DNA from: Symbiodinium natans
Taxonomy: Eukaryota > Sar > Dinophyceae > Suessiales > Symbiodiniaceae
Direction: 5' to 3'
Length of the DNA stretch: 15,000 bases
Assembly (NCBI GenBank): GCA_905221605.1
Contig: CAJNDS010000079.1
Coordinates: 1 to 15,000 of the forward strand
Within the stretch, counting starts at the first letter, position 1. Each line of letters opens with the position of its first letter. The position numbers and the translations under genes were made by a program. The notes beneath the pieces are model-generated. The model ran no database searches and was not told where the DNA came from. It was given only the letters and a program-made list of their open reading frames with translations. Shown in pieces: positions 1 through 8,800 of this stretch.

Positions 1-498
1 TGTTTTGGGGCCGAGGCGACTTTAAGCCCAATTTCCTACATACAAAAAGATACTAAGCCAAGTTTCAGAAGGTGATGGTCTATTTTATAGCAGAGACATG
101 CATGAAGACACTATGTCCTTCTATGATACCTTGTTCGGAGACAGATACATAAGAGAAACAGTTGCACCAGCCATCGCAACAAAATAAGAAATTAATATGA
201 TGAAAAAGGTAGATAGAGAAGGATGCAAGGAGCAATTCTTCATAGCATCTTGACAAGCAAGAAGTCAAAATGGTAGATGTTAGTATGCAGAGTATGGACT
301 ACATCCCAAACGACAAAGAACATAACATCATTGAACATACATTGTCTACAACACATACCGACGGTTCAGAAATGAAACGAGATGAATGACATGGGTAGAA
401 TATGAGGATAGATAGACGTGGGAAAGGACTATATACATGCCAGATTTCCTTATTTTGCCAAAGAAGATGCGCAGATCAAAAAGGTTCCAAACGATAGA
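1..498. other. AT-rich non-coding stretch
   Basis: Clearly more AT-rich than the rest of the window: 181-240 has only 17 G/C in 60 bases. No convincing ORF, repeat or RNA gene was found; the only sizeable ORF (80-268, minus) resembles nothing recognised. The change to GC-rich DNA occurs near the CCCTAAACCCT at 499-509. Confidence 0.5.
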
Positions 499-509
499 CC
501 CTAAACCCT
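499..509. repeat. Short telomere-like motif (CCCTAAA orientation)
   Basis: CCCTAAACCCT, about one and a half repeat units, at the switch from AT-rich to GC-richer sequence. Confidence 0.5.
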
Positions 510-1197
510 CCAAACTGTCTTTCCTTCCGTGCCGTTGCTGCAGGTGGACTGGGCCATCGTCCCTGTGACGAGCCTTCTGACCGTGAAGTTGTCCTTGCCC
601 CCTGGATAATCTTGAGAACCCATTTGGGTATTTCGCAAAATATGGGTACCCCTCTTATACCCCAAAAGAAGGGACCCCCCACAAAGGTTACCCCTATTTT
701 CGGAAACCCCCGATTTGAGTACTGGCACGTTTCTCCTGGTGGAGGTCCTTTTGCCTAAACAGGAATAGCTCAGCGTTGAGCCGCATTTGAAGAACAAGCC
801 CCCCTAAAAAAAACGGCTCGCCGCTGCCTCAGAAGTAGAGGGATTCAGAGCCGCCTTTGGCAACCCCCTTCTTATTTTTACAGAAGGGGTTGTAAGGAGC
901 CGTATGAGACAAAGGGAGTACAAAGAGGGATTTCTGAAAGGGAGTGGGGTTACAAGTAGGTTGCAGTGGTTTTGTCTTGGTCCGCCACTCTGTATCGCCA
1001 CTTTGTATTGAAGGGGGCGATCAAGGGACGAAAAAGCCCCAAACTCCAAACCCCCGAACCCCGACCTAAACCCTAAGCTCAGGCCCCTGTTGAAGCTTGG
1101 CCTGAACCTGAGATGGAACGATTCGAAGTTTTCCCGATGGTGCATGGCGATCCTGCCGCCCGGCTCAGCTGGAGTGTCCCACCTATTGGGTTTAAGA
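510..1197. other. Non-coding stretch with short hairpins
   Basis: No supportable gene. It has many C or G homopolymer runs. A hairpin lies at 861-892 (arms CAACCCCCTTCT and AGAAGGGGTTG with one extra C). A degenerate telomere-like CCTAAACCCTAA is at 1,065-1,076. ORFs here lack recognisable domains. Confidence 0.4.
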
Positions 1198-1213
1198 GGG
1201 TTTAGGGTTTAGG
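1198..1213. repeat. Short telomere-like motif (TTTAGGG orientation)
   Basis: GGGTTTAGGGTTTAGG, two units, opposite in orientation to the motifs at 499 and 1,401. Confidence 0.6.
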
Positions 1214-1400
1214 CTCCTCAGGGATACTTGTATAAATTTTCCCTTTTTGGGTTCAAGAGGATCCTATTTAGGAATAGTTGTTTCAGAGGCATTTAAGGCC
1301 CCCAAAAGGCTCACAGCTTCGATACGGTTGACTGTCAGATCGCCCATCCCCCGATGAGGTAGCAGAAGGGAGAAGATGTACAGCAAAGTCCCTCAACTTT

Positions 1401-1559
1401 TAAACCCTAAACCCTAAAACCCTAAAACCCTAAAATCCTAACACCCTAAACCCTAAACCCTAAACCCTAAACCCTAAACCCTAAACCCTAAACCCCAAAC
1501 CCTAAACCCTAAACCCTAAACCCTAGCCCCTGAACCCGAAGCCCTAAGTAACCCTAAAT
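1401..1559. repeat. Interstitial telomeric array, (CCCTAAA)n
   Basis: The longest telomere-like array in the window. A run of perfect CCCTAAA units sits in the middle (about 1,450-1,525). The left edge has 8-bp CCCTAAAA units and CCTAACA variants, and the right edge has degenerate CCCTAGC, CCCGAAG and CCCTAAGT units. Degeneration at both edges fits an old internal telomere tract. Confidence 0.9.
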
Positions 1560-1663
1560 CGCGACGTGCAAACTTGCAACAGATCGAGGATGGCCTGTGT
1601 GGTCTTCGTACTAGCCGCGCTGGCCTGGGTCCCAACCCACTTGCACCTGGGCTCCAGCACCCC

Positions 1664-1690
1664 AAGCCCTAAACCCTAAACCCGAAACCC
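1664..1690. repeat. Interstitial telomeric repeat, left flank of 8-bp satellite
   Basis: Three to four CCCTAAA-like units, ending with a CCCGAAA variant that recurs on the far side of the satellite. Confidence 0.75.
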
Positions 1691-1786
1691 TAGACCCCTA
1701 GACCCCTAGACCGCTAGACCCCTAGACCCCTAGACCCCTAGACCCCTAGACCCCTAGACCCCTAGACCCCTAGACCCCCAGACCCC
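1691..1786. repeat. 8-bp satellite (TAGACCCC)12 inside telomeric repeats
   Basis: Twelve contiguous 8-bp units: ten perfect, unit 3 TAGACCGC, unit 12 CAGACCCC. Rotated, the unit is CCCCTAGA, which is the telomere unit CCCTAAA plus one C and one A-to-G change. It is bounded on both sides by CCCGAAACCCTA-type telomeric sequence, so it looks like an expanded variant inside a telomere tract. Confidence 0.92.
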
Positions 1787-1808
1787 GAAACCCTAAACCC
1801 TAAACCCT
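1785..1808. repeat. Interstitial telomeric repeat, right flank of 8-bp satellite
   Basis: CCCGAAACCCTAAACCCTAAACCCT, about three units in the same orientation as the left flank. Confidence 0.75.
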
Positions 1809-2246
1809 GAGACTTGGATCTCATGGAGCGCGCAGGGAATCTTGTAGCAGCTCTCGCCCGTCCATGGAGTTGTCAAGGCTATGCCCCCTTCCCTCGCCCC
1901 CCAACGCAGGGTTTCGGGGCTTCCCCCGCCCTTAAGAGGTATCTATACGTAGCTGAGCCGGACGACCTCCTTCCCGTTCTGGTGTTCGTGGTGCTGCTTC
2001 TGTGGCTCGGCCTTTTCGGGCATTTGGCGCCAGCGACGCAATCAGAGCCTCAGAATCCCAAGGGCCACGGAGATCCCTGAAAGTAACACCTCTACTCCGA
2101 TCCTCCGAAAGCCGCTGCCACAGAATGCCCAGGCTTTCGCTGGGTCTTTTTGTTCCTGGCTGTCCCGGCCAGAGCCTTCTGACGAGGAGACTTGGACTGC
2201 AGTGAGTCATATGGCTCTACTATTTGTTTAGGAGCCCCACGCCCTT
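1809..2246. other. Non-coding stretch, no gene recognised
   Basis: ORFs are open on both strands (for example 1,814-2,080 plus and 1,932-2,210 minus), overlap each other and have no recognisable domain, as expected by chance in GC-rich DNA. No repeats were noted. Confidence 0.4.
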
Positions 2247-2271
2247 CCCCCCCCCCCCCACCAAAAAAAAA
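2247..2271. repeat. Homopolymer tract C13-A-CC-A9
   Basis: Thirteen C, then ACC, then nine A. Simple sequence; length is likely variable and error-prone to read. Confidence 0.85.
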
Positions 2272-2673
2272 GACAGCACAAGGGCAATATGGGGATTTCT
2301 ATGTTTTGATTCTCTTGCCGTTCTGAAGCACGTAGTAGGGCTGTGTATGACTTCGCAAGCTTGTCGGGCGTCTCTCGCTTCTACTCGGCTCCTGAAAAAA
2401 CTCCAAAAAGTAGAGCCCCCAAGTCGGATTATAGGGATTGTAGTGCCCCCATTTAGAATCCCTATTCAGGGCTGTTAGAAAAGTGGGAGCATGCCCAATA
2501 GTATGGACTGATTCTTCGGAACCTTTTTAAGGGGATCTACCTTTTCGGATTCTCCCAGGGGGTCTGGAAGTACGGGCACTGCGGACAGGACCCAATCCAG
2601 GGCGGTTGTGGAGAAGGTGGAGGAGACCTCAAATCCTGAGTCCGGCTTGGTGGAAGAGAGCTTTTGAGAGCTC
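2272..2673. other. Non-coding stretch, no gene recognised
   Basis: Only short ORFs without domains; no repeats or RNA genes noticed. Confidence 0.35.
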
Positions 2674-2817
2674 CGCTTGGAGGTTCAGGGCTCTTATGAC
2701 CCAACTATAAGTGTAGTTCTACCCCACTTATAGGCCCCTTACGTACACTAGTCGGGTTACAACTGGGTCATAAGTGCAGTTATGATTGGGCTACCAAGTA
2801 CCATGAACCTCCAAGCG
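2674..2817. mobile_element. 144-bp foldback, MITE-like candidate
   Basis: Terminal inverted repeats: CGCTTGGAGGTTCAGG at 2,674-2,689 pairs with CATGAACCTCCAAGCG at 2,802-2,817 (15 of 16). A second pair, CTTATGACCCA at 2,693-2,703 and its exact complement at 2,764-2,774, lies inside. Within that, CTATAAGTG (2,705-2,713) and CACTTATAG (2,725-2,733) form a nine-base-pair hairpin with an 11-nt loop. No clear target-site duplication flanks it and no protein is encoded. It may be a small non-autonomous element or a structured relic. Confidence 0.55.
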
Positions 2818-2922
2818 ACATATCATTTTTTGGTGTTCCTCTTTGTGTTCCTTTTTTGTATTTCGAGAGGTCCCAACACCTTCCTACGCACCCAAAGCTT
2901 CACCAAAAGCGAGGCCCCTATA

Positions 2923-2981
2923 CCCTAAACCCTAAACCCCACACCCCACACCCCAAACCCTAAACCCTAAACCCTAAACCC
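2923..2981. repeat. Interstitial telomeric repeat (CCCTAAA orientation) with CCCCACA variants
   Basis: Two CCCTAAA units, then CCCCACA-CCCCACA-CCCCAAA variants, then three to four perfect units. The variants sit in the middle of the tract. Confidence 0.85.
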
Positions 2982-3046
2982 ATGCAGTTGCCAATTTTTT
3001 TGAAGGGTCCGCTCGACGAAGTCGTGGACTCGCCAAGTTCGGCGAA

Positions 3047-3048
<2 letters not shown>

Positions 3049-3110
<62 letters not shown>
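3049..3110. repeat. (GT)31 dinucleotide microsatellite
   Basis: Sixty-two bases of uninterrupted GT between telomere-like blocks at 2,923 and 3,173. Perfect, so probably highly variable in length and Z-DNA prone. Confidence 0.97.
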
Positions 3111-3115
<5 letters not shown>

Positions 3116-3172
3116 AGGAGCCAACCCGAGACACTAAGCCGCTACAACTCTTTGAAGGGGGACGTCAGATGA

Positions 3173-3200
3173 GGTTTAGGGTGTAGGGGCTAGGGTTTAG
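3173..3200. repeat. Degenerate telomere-like block (TTTAGGG orientation)
   Basis: GGTTTAGGG, GTGTAGGGG, then CTAGGGTTTAG: three to four degenerate units facing opposite to the block at 2,923. Confidence 0.65.
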
Positions 3201-4127
3201 TTTCTCGGGTGATATCCCCAGATAGCAGGGGGTTCTCCGTGCCTCAATTTGGGGCTGTTTGCAGAAGTTGGGGAACAACTCCACAACCTCTGAGCTCTCG
3301 TAGAAAGTCGGGGGCGCTTCCGCAAGTTTTCAAGGGTACGAACGCTGCCGCATCTGTGTGGCAAGAAGCCTAATTTTGTTGAGCAAAGCCTATCATGAGC
3401 CCCTAAAGCCACCCCAGGCCTCACAAATCCTTCGTGAACATCGTCCCAATCTTACAGTCATCGTTTCCGAGGCGGTTCCCAGCCCATCCGGGGCCCGGCA
3501 GGTCTCTAAATTATGGCCCCTTTTGCGGTAAACATACTCCTTTGCCCTTTATGGTGGGGCCTTAACTTGGATAGCTGCCCATGTAGCTTCTTGCGGCCGT
3601 TCATGCTCTGTCATGCTTCTTTATGCACTCGGTTAAGCTGATGTACTGGAGGTGCAGGGCGTGTGTCTCTCAGAGGCCCGGGGCAAAACCCGATTGTGTG
3701 TTGGGAACCTGCTGTCGCTCTCCAAGAGGGTGCCTTCTTTGTGTTCGATCCTTTACGGATGGGGATTTGGGGTTTGACGCATCCCCAGGCGTCCCACGCC
3801 TCAGACACCACGAGGGGCAAGAAGGAAAACAAGGCCGTCGACTTGAGGGTCGTCTCTGGAGTAGCGTCAGAAGGGCTTACTTTTGGGGGCCTGTTTGCCT
3901 GAAGAAAGGGAGTAGGATTTTAGGGGGGTCATTGTAGGAATACCATTAGTAATGATTCCGACCCCTAGGCTTGCTTGGGAGCGTTTTGTTTAGTATGGCT
4001 GGGTGCTGCGTGCTGGCGTTGGCTGGATCTCCGTCAACGCCCATACTCAACGCCCTCGCGAAATCCAGGCTAAGGCACAATCCTTCGGAGGTTGGAGCCA
4101 ACCTGATTTTAATCAAGAACTTCTTCA
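3201..4127. other. Non-coding stretch, no gene recognised
   Basis: ORFs up to about 104 codons (3,623-3,937 plus) overlap others in different frames and show no known domain or low-complexity bias. No RNA gene or repeat was identified in this ~930 bp. Confidence 0.4.
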
Positions 4128-4209
4128 ACCCTAAGCTCCCTAAACCCTAAACCCTAAGCCCTAAGCCCTAAACCCGAAGCCCCAAGCCCTAAGCCCTAAA
4201 CCCTAAACT
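4128..4209. repeat. Interstitial telomeric repeat (CCCTAAA/CCCTAAG)
   Basis: Eleven to twelve heptamers mixing CCCTAAA with CCCTAAG, CCCGAAG and CCCCAAG. The A-to-G variant at the last position is enriched here compared with the 1,401 array. Confidence 0.88.
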
Positions 4210-4474
4210 CAGGCTACCACCCCTTCTTCGCCAAGTCGCCTTTCCACCCGCCGCTGGCCGAATTCAGCGACTGGGAGCCTTGGCAGCAGAGCAGTTTATC
4301 CTAGGTAGAACCCTGAAAAGGGGACCCTTCTTATGGCTCTAACAGGGACCTTATTCAGAGGGTCTATATCCCCAAGGGTCCCCCCTAGTTTAGGTCAAGG
4401 AATGCAAATGGACTCAAGACTTCACGGTGGCAACTGCTTGCCACCACCTTGGTATCAAAGTGTCGCACAGCCGC

Positions 4475-4526
4475 TTTAGGGTTTATAGGGTTTAGGGTTT
4501 AGGATTTAGGGTTTCGGGTTTAGGGC
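4475..4526. repeat. Interstitial telomeric repeat (TTTAGGG orientation)
   Basis: About seven units of TTTAGGG with TTTATAGGG, ATTTAGGG and TTTCGGG variants, opposite to the 4,128 block; the two enclose about 265 bp. Confidence 0.85.
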
Positions 4527-5011
4527 ATCTGCTTTGTGTTTGTTCGGTTGCTGAACAAAGGTGGCACTGCTGCCTTCGGTGGTGGAGGAGGAGGGCCTTT
4601 CAGGGAAGGCTGAAGCTTAGGAAGCTCCTGCGTGCAATGACTTGTCTGGTCTTCTGCCTCAAGCGTGCCCGCTCAAAGTGCTTTCAATGCCAATTACCTT
4701 CAATGTCAAAACATGTTGGTGATTCTAGGTGCAGTAGGAAAGGTTGTTCGCTCTGCAAGCCCCGCCAAGAGCCCATCACAACAACTGACGAACACCGAAG
4801 ACACCCCGCAACAGACTTTCATGCCTGGTTTGGTCTATCCATGCGTCTTTTCATCCATCCGCTCAACTTGTTTCACTTGCGTGGCTGTTTGCATGTAATG
4901 GGTTCTCTACCGGTGTTGTCGATGATAGCCTGTACAGCAGGTCCTTGTAGCACATTTGGGGGTTTCCGAAATTAAGGGTACCTAATTGTGGTCCTTTTAT
5001 AAGGGATCCTG
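4527..5011. other. Non-coding stretch, no gene recognised
   Basis: Overlapping plus-strand ORFs (4,637-4,975; 4,665-4,898) have no recognisable domain. Cys-containing stretches there do not form a regular zinc finger. Confidence 0.35.
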
Positions 5012-5062
5012 CTATATGGGGGATTATACTATATTGGGGACTATGCTATATTAGGGTCCCTT
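5012..5062. repeat. Three degenerate copies of a 17-bp repeat
   Basis: Units start at 5,012, 5,029 and 5,046, each beginning CTATAT followed by a G run. The first two match well; the third diverges after TAGGG. Confidence 0.65.
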
Positions 5063-5524
5063 GATTTCGTAAGCCCCCCATTTGTGGCGAAAGACCTAAG
5101 AGCCGTGGCAGGAGGAGCCCATGTCGCCTGCAAGCGTCTGCACGCAGGCCCCGAGAGCTCGGTTTTTTTTTCTCCCCGGTCGAATTTTTTCTGCGCTCTG
5201 TTGCGGAGATCCTCGTGAAGTCCCAAAGTTGGAAGACAAAAGCCCTTCGGGAGCTACCGATTTTCTGGGTCGCAGCGTGTCGCCTGGAGTTTGCTGGTGC
5301 ACCTTGCAAAGAATCTTCCGGCCACCAAGCCCAACACAGATCGGACATGACCACAACGGATCCCAGACAGCCCCATACGTAAGCCGAAGTCGAACGAGTC
5401 ATGAGGCCTTGCTTGCTGATTGATATGAGCGGACTTGATGGCTGGGCTTGGGGGGGTTCTTCTGCGTCATGGACCTTGCCCCAAAAGCCAGAAGGAGCAT
5501 GTCGTCATCAAAAGGGCACCATAC
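5063..5524. other. Non-coding stretch, no gene recognised
   Basis: ORFs are open on both strands (5,046-5,402 minus; 5,121-5,423 plus) over the same bases, without domain similarity; neither can be preferred. Confidence 0.35.
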
Positions 5525-5606
5525 TCCCTAGACCCCAAACCCCCAAACCCTAAACACGAACCCCTAGGCCTTAAGCCCCTAAAAACCCTAAACCCTAAAC
5601 CCTAAT
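5525..5606. repeat. Degenerate interstitial telomeric repeat (CCCTAAA orientation)
   Basis: Starts with CCCTAGA-CCCCAAA-CCCCCAAA variants, is interrupted by a non-matching piece around 5,558-5,575, and ends with three CCCTAAA units. Confidence 0.8.
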
Positions 5607-5748
5607 TTCTGTTGAGTGAGCTACTGGTGCCCCCCGAGTTGCGAGGATTCCTGGGCTTATGGAGCCTCGCGGGGAGACTGAACTCCATGCGAGGCCACTG
5701 CTCCGCGCTTGGGGATATACAGGTCAAACAGGATGAGGGCCGGTTGAG

Positions 5749-5761
5749 GGGTTTAGGGTTT
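5749..5761. repeat. Telomere-like motif abutting the LINE 3' end
   Basis: GGGTTTAGGGTTT joined directly to the (TC)6 tail of the LINE. In the element's direction it reads AAACCCTAAACCC. Confidence 0.7.
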
Positions 5762-5827
5762 CTCTCTCTCTCGCCGAACTAGAAGCGTCCAAGGCGCTGC
5801 CGGTCCTGAATGAAATTAATTAAGAAG
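5762..5827 (-). other. Short 3' untranslated region of the LINE ending in (GA)6
   Basis: After the ORF3 TGA there are about 55 bases of unique sequence and then six GA dinucleotides (TC on the + strand, 5,761-5,772), followed at once by AAACCCTAAACCCC in the element's direction. No poly(A) tail or AATAAA signal is seen. The GA repeat may be the element's 3' tail. Confidence 0.5.
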
Positions 5828-8800
5828 TCACATGACATCGTCTAGGAAGACACGCGGAGTCTCTCGCGCCCCCAGAACGATCGGTGGGGGACCCACCTCA
5901 GCAAAAATTGGGAGAGAGTCCTCCGGGCCTCTCCCCTTTGTGCGTCGCAGACGCAAGCTCTCCGCACGGTCGAGCTCCGCTCGGGCCGTGTCGCTAACGG
6001 CTTCGCAGTGTTGCGAGACCCACTTCATGCAAGCTGGCTTGCCTTTGCGCCAATGCCTCAAAAGCCTAGTGCGAGTGCGGAAATTGAGGCCACATGCTTG
6101 ACAAGACGAGCCCACAGCGTACCAGCCTGCCCTGGCCTGAATGTGGTGCGAAAGGGCTAAATGGGCCGCAAGACCCTGCCGGCCTTTGCAGGTTTGTTGG
6201 CACAAGAAGCAAGTGATCGATTGGGACTCCTGCCTGGCGGGCGGCAGATCTGAAGGCTGCGGCGCCTCAGCTGCCCGAGAACCTGCCTTCGAAAGGCATC
6301 TATTCAAAACAGTGGCGTTTTGGTTCACAAATGCACAGACCTCCTGTGGCAGAGGCTTAGGCAGGACAGAGGTGGGAGCCAACCGAAGGGAGCACAGCCA
6401 TGAGTAGTCGTCAAGAACGTCTGACAGCCAGCAACGGGGCTCGCCCGCGACTGCTTCGATAGCTGCGGCAATGGGCCCCGAGGTCGTGCGATGCAACTGG
6501 CCAAAAAGGCGAAGACGTTCCAGCGACAGAAGCCTGCAGGGAGGAGGCAACCCGCATTGCTTACACACCTCGACATCAGAGAGCCAGGGGTCCGATGCAG
6601 TGTTTTTGACAGGAAGCAACAGGCGATAAAGCCGCATGATCCCTGCGTGCCAGGCCCTCATTTCTTGCACCTGCAGGCCGGCCCACGCACCGACTCCGTG
6701 AAGGGCACGGCCAAGGACAAGACCGCGGAAGAGAACCCGACGCACTGCTAGGGGGACATTGGGATTTGAGAAGACCGATTTGGCTAGCGGCTTAGCAGAA
6801 GCCGCCGCCAGAAGCAGCCTGCGCCTGATGTCAGGAAGTAGGGAACAATCTTCTGCAACTAGCGAACCCAAGTGACAGTACTCTGGCACAATCTTGACTT
6901 GCTGCATGGTGCCGATATCCGGCAGAAAGGACACCGTGGGGTTCGGCTTATCCTTCAAGGCGAACGTGACAACTCTGGATCCTTTTCCAACAGCGCGACA
7001 AACACATTCTGTCTTGCCGTTGTCGTAGTTGACGCTCAGTCCTCTGGAGGCAAAGGTGTCATGGGCCAGACGCGCCACGAAAGCTATCGCGCCTTGCAGG
7101 GCAGCAGGGGTGTCAACCACAAACGGGACGGCTAGGTCATCATGCCACATGCAGGAAGCCTCTAACCAAGATGTGCCCGGCTCAACCCCTGGCAAAACTC
7201 CGGCGGTATTGAAAGACGGTAGCAAGCCAGCATCACGCATGGTCTCGTTCAACTGCTTCACGGCACCGGCAACGGACAACCCGAAAAGGATATCCGCTAG
7301 GGGATCACCTGGCCTGGAGCCTGCTTGAGTGGCCACGACCTTTTCTGAACCTTGGACCTGAAACCACGTAGATTGGAGCACATCCTTCACACGGGCTCCC
7401 AGGACAGGCTGCAGAGAGTCCAGAACCTTGGCATCAACTGCACCTAGGGCGGCTACGATCGCCTCAAACTGTTCAACGCCAATTCCAAGCCTGCCACAGA
7501 GAGCTTGGAAGGAATCAAGAGAGCAGTCTGCCCCAGTGACAAACTGCCTCAGGACCGAGTAAAAGGCAGAACGCAGGTCAACAAAAAGGATGCCCCAAGA
7601 AAAACCCCGAGATTGAGCCTGGGCCTGGAAGCTACGGAGAAAGAGAGAGAGGAGTCCGGTAGAATGACCACCAGTAACGCCGCACTGGAGGGGAGCAGCC
7701 CTCTCACGAAAAGTAGCAAGTAAAGAGCTGCGAAGCCATGCGTGCCAACGTTTCCCCAACACCTCCGAGACCAAAATGCTTCGATACTCGCCGGGTTTTG
7801 TGCCTTGCCCCTTTCCTTTGAAAAGGGGGAGGGCCTTCCCACCTCGCCAGGCTAGGGGCTCGGGAGCGCCACAAGCAACCTTGAGCGTGAGACCATAAGT
7901 CAGCCGAGCCATAGCCGCGGTGGCAGCACGAACATGTGAGGAGGATAAGCCATCCGGGCCCGGAGCTTTCCCTCTAGGAAGGGCACGAAGTAACCCTTCC
8001 CACTCCGTAAGTGTGGGAAGGAAGTCAAGAGCAGCTGACTGGGCCAGGGGCTGCAGGCTGGAAACATGGTCGCTCACAAGTTCAGCGGCGGTGCAGACTT
8101 TCCCTCCCTCTGACCGGGCGAAGTGAAAGGACCAAAGATCTGCTATCTCACCAGCGTCAGCGCAGGGAAGACCATCTTTCGTAAGGACCTGGGTGGCAGG
8201 CCGAACTCTCGAGGGAGCCCCTGGACCCGCCCTGAGCGGCTGCAGCGCCCTATAGAGGGCCTTGGAGTCTCGAAAGGAAGCCTTGTGCTCAAATTCAACA
8301 GCAAGGGAAGTGAGGTAGCTGACCTTCGCTGCCTTGAGCTTACGGCGCAAAGCCCGTGCTAAGGTCCTGAACTGCGCAAGTAGGGGCGACTGCTCCACAT
8401 TGTCTCCTCCTGAGCGGAGCTCGCGCAGACGTTTCCTCAGAGCATTCCGCTCCTTTAGGAGGTCAAGGATTTCTGGCGTGACGTAGGGCCGCCTGGGAGT
8501 AGGCGGCGCCTGGTAGTGAAAATGCGCCATGCGGTCTTGCAGACCCTGACGAAGGGCGCTGGCATGCTGATCAGTTGACAGGTCCCATCGAGGCCTGGTC
8601 ATACATGCAACAGAAGCACTCCAGGGCTCCGCCCATTCTTCCGGCAGCTGCCAGCGAACACTTTTTGGGCGGTGAGTTGCTTTCCCGGGAAGCTGCAGAC
8701 GAAGGCGACAGGAGACAGCTCTGTGATCATCCTGATTGGTCAAGGCATCGTACTGGAGCAATGTGGCGGATTCCTCAACGGAGGCGGACAAAGCCTGTGG

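Noticed and set aside
861-892. Hairpin as a transcription terminator or RNA gene
   Set aside because: A bulged 10-11 bp stem with no neighbouring gene; bacterial terminator logic does not apply to this eukaryotic sequence.
1401-1559. True chromosome end
   Set aside because: The array is short, degenerate at its edges and has long unique sequence on both sides, so it is interstitial.
2923-3200. CRISPR-like array
   Set aside because: Repeats are 7-bp telomere units with no spacers, and no cas genes are present.
5046-5423. Overlapping ORFs of 100-118 codons on both strands
   Set aside because: They cover the same DNA on opposite strands, and neither shows domain features, so no choice can be supported.
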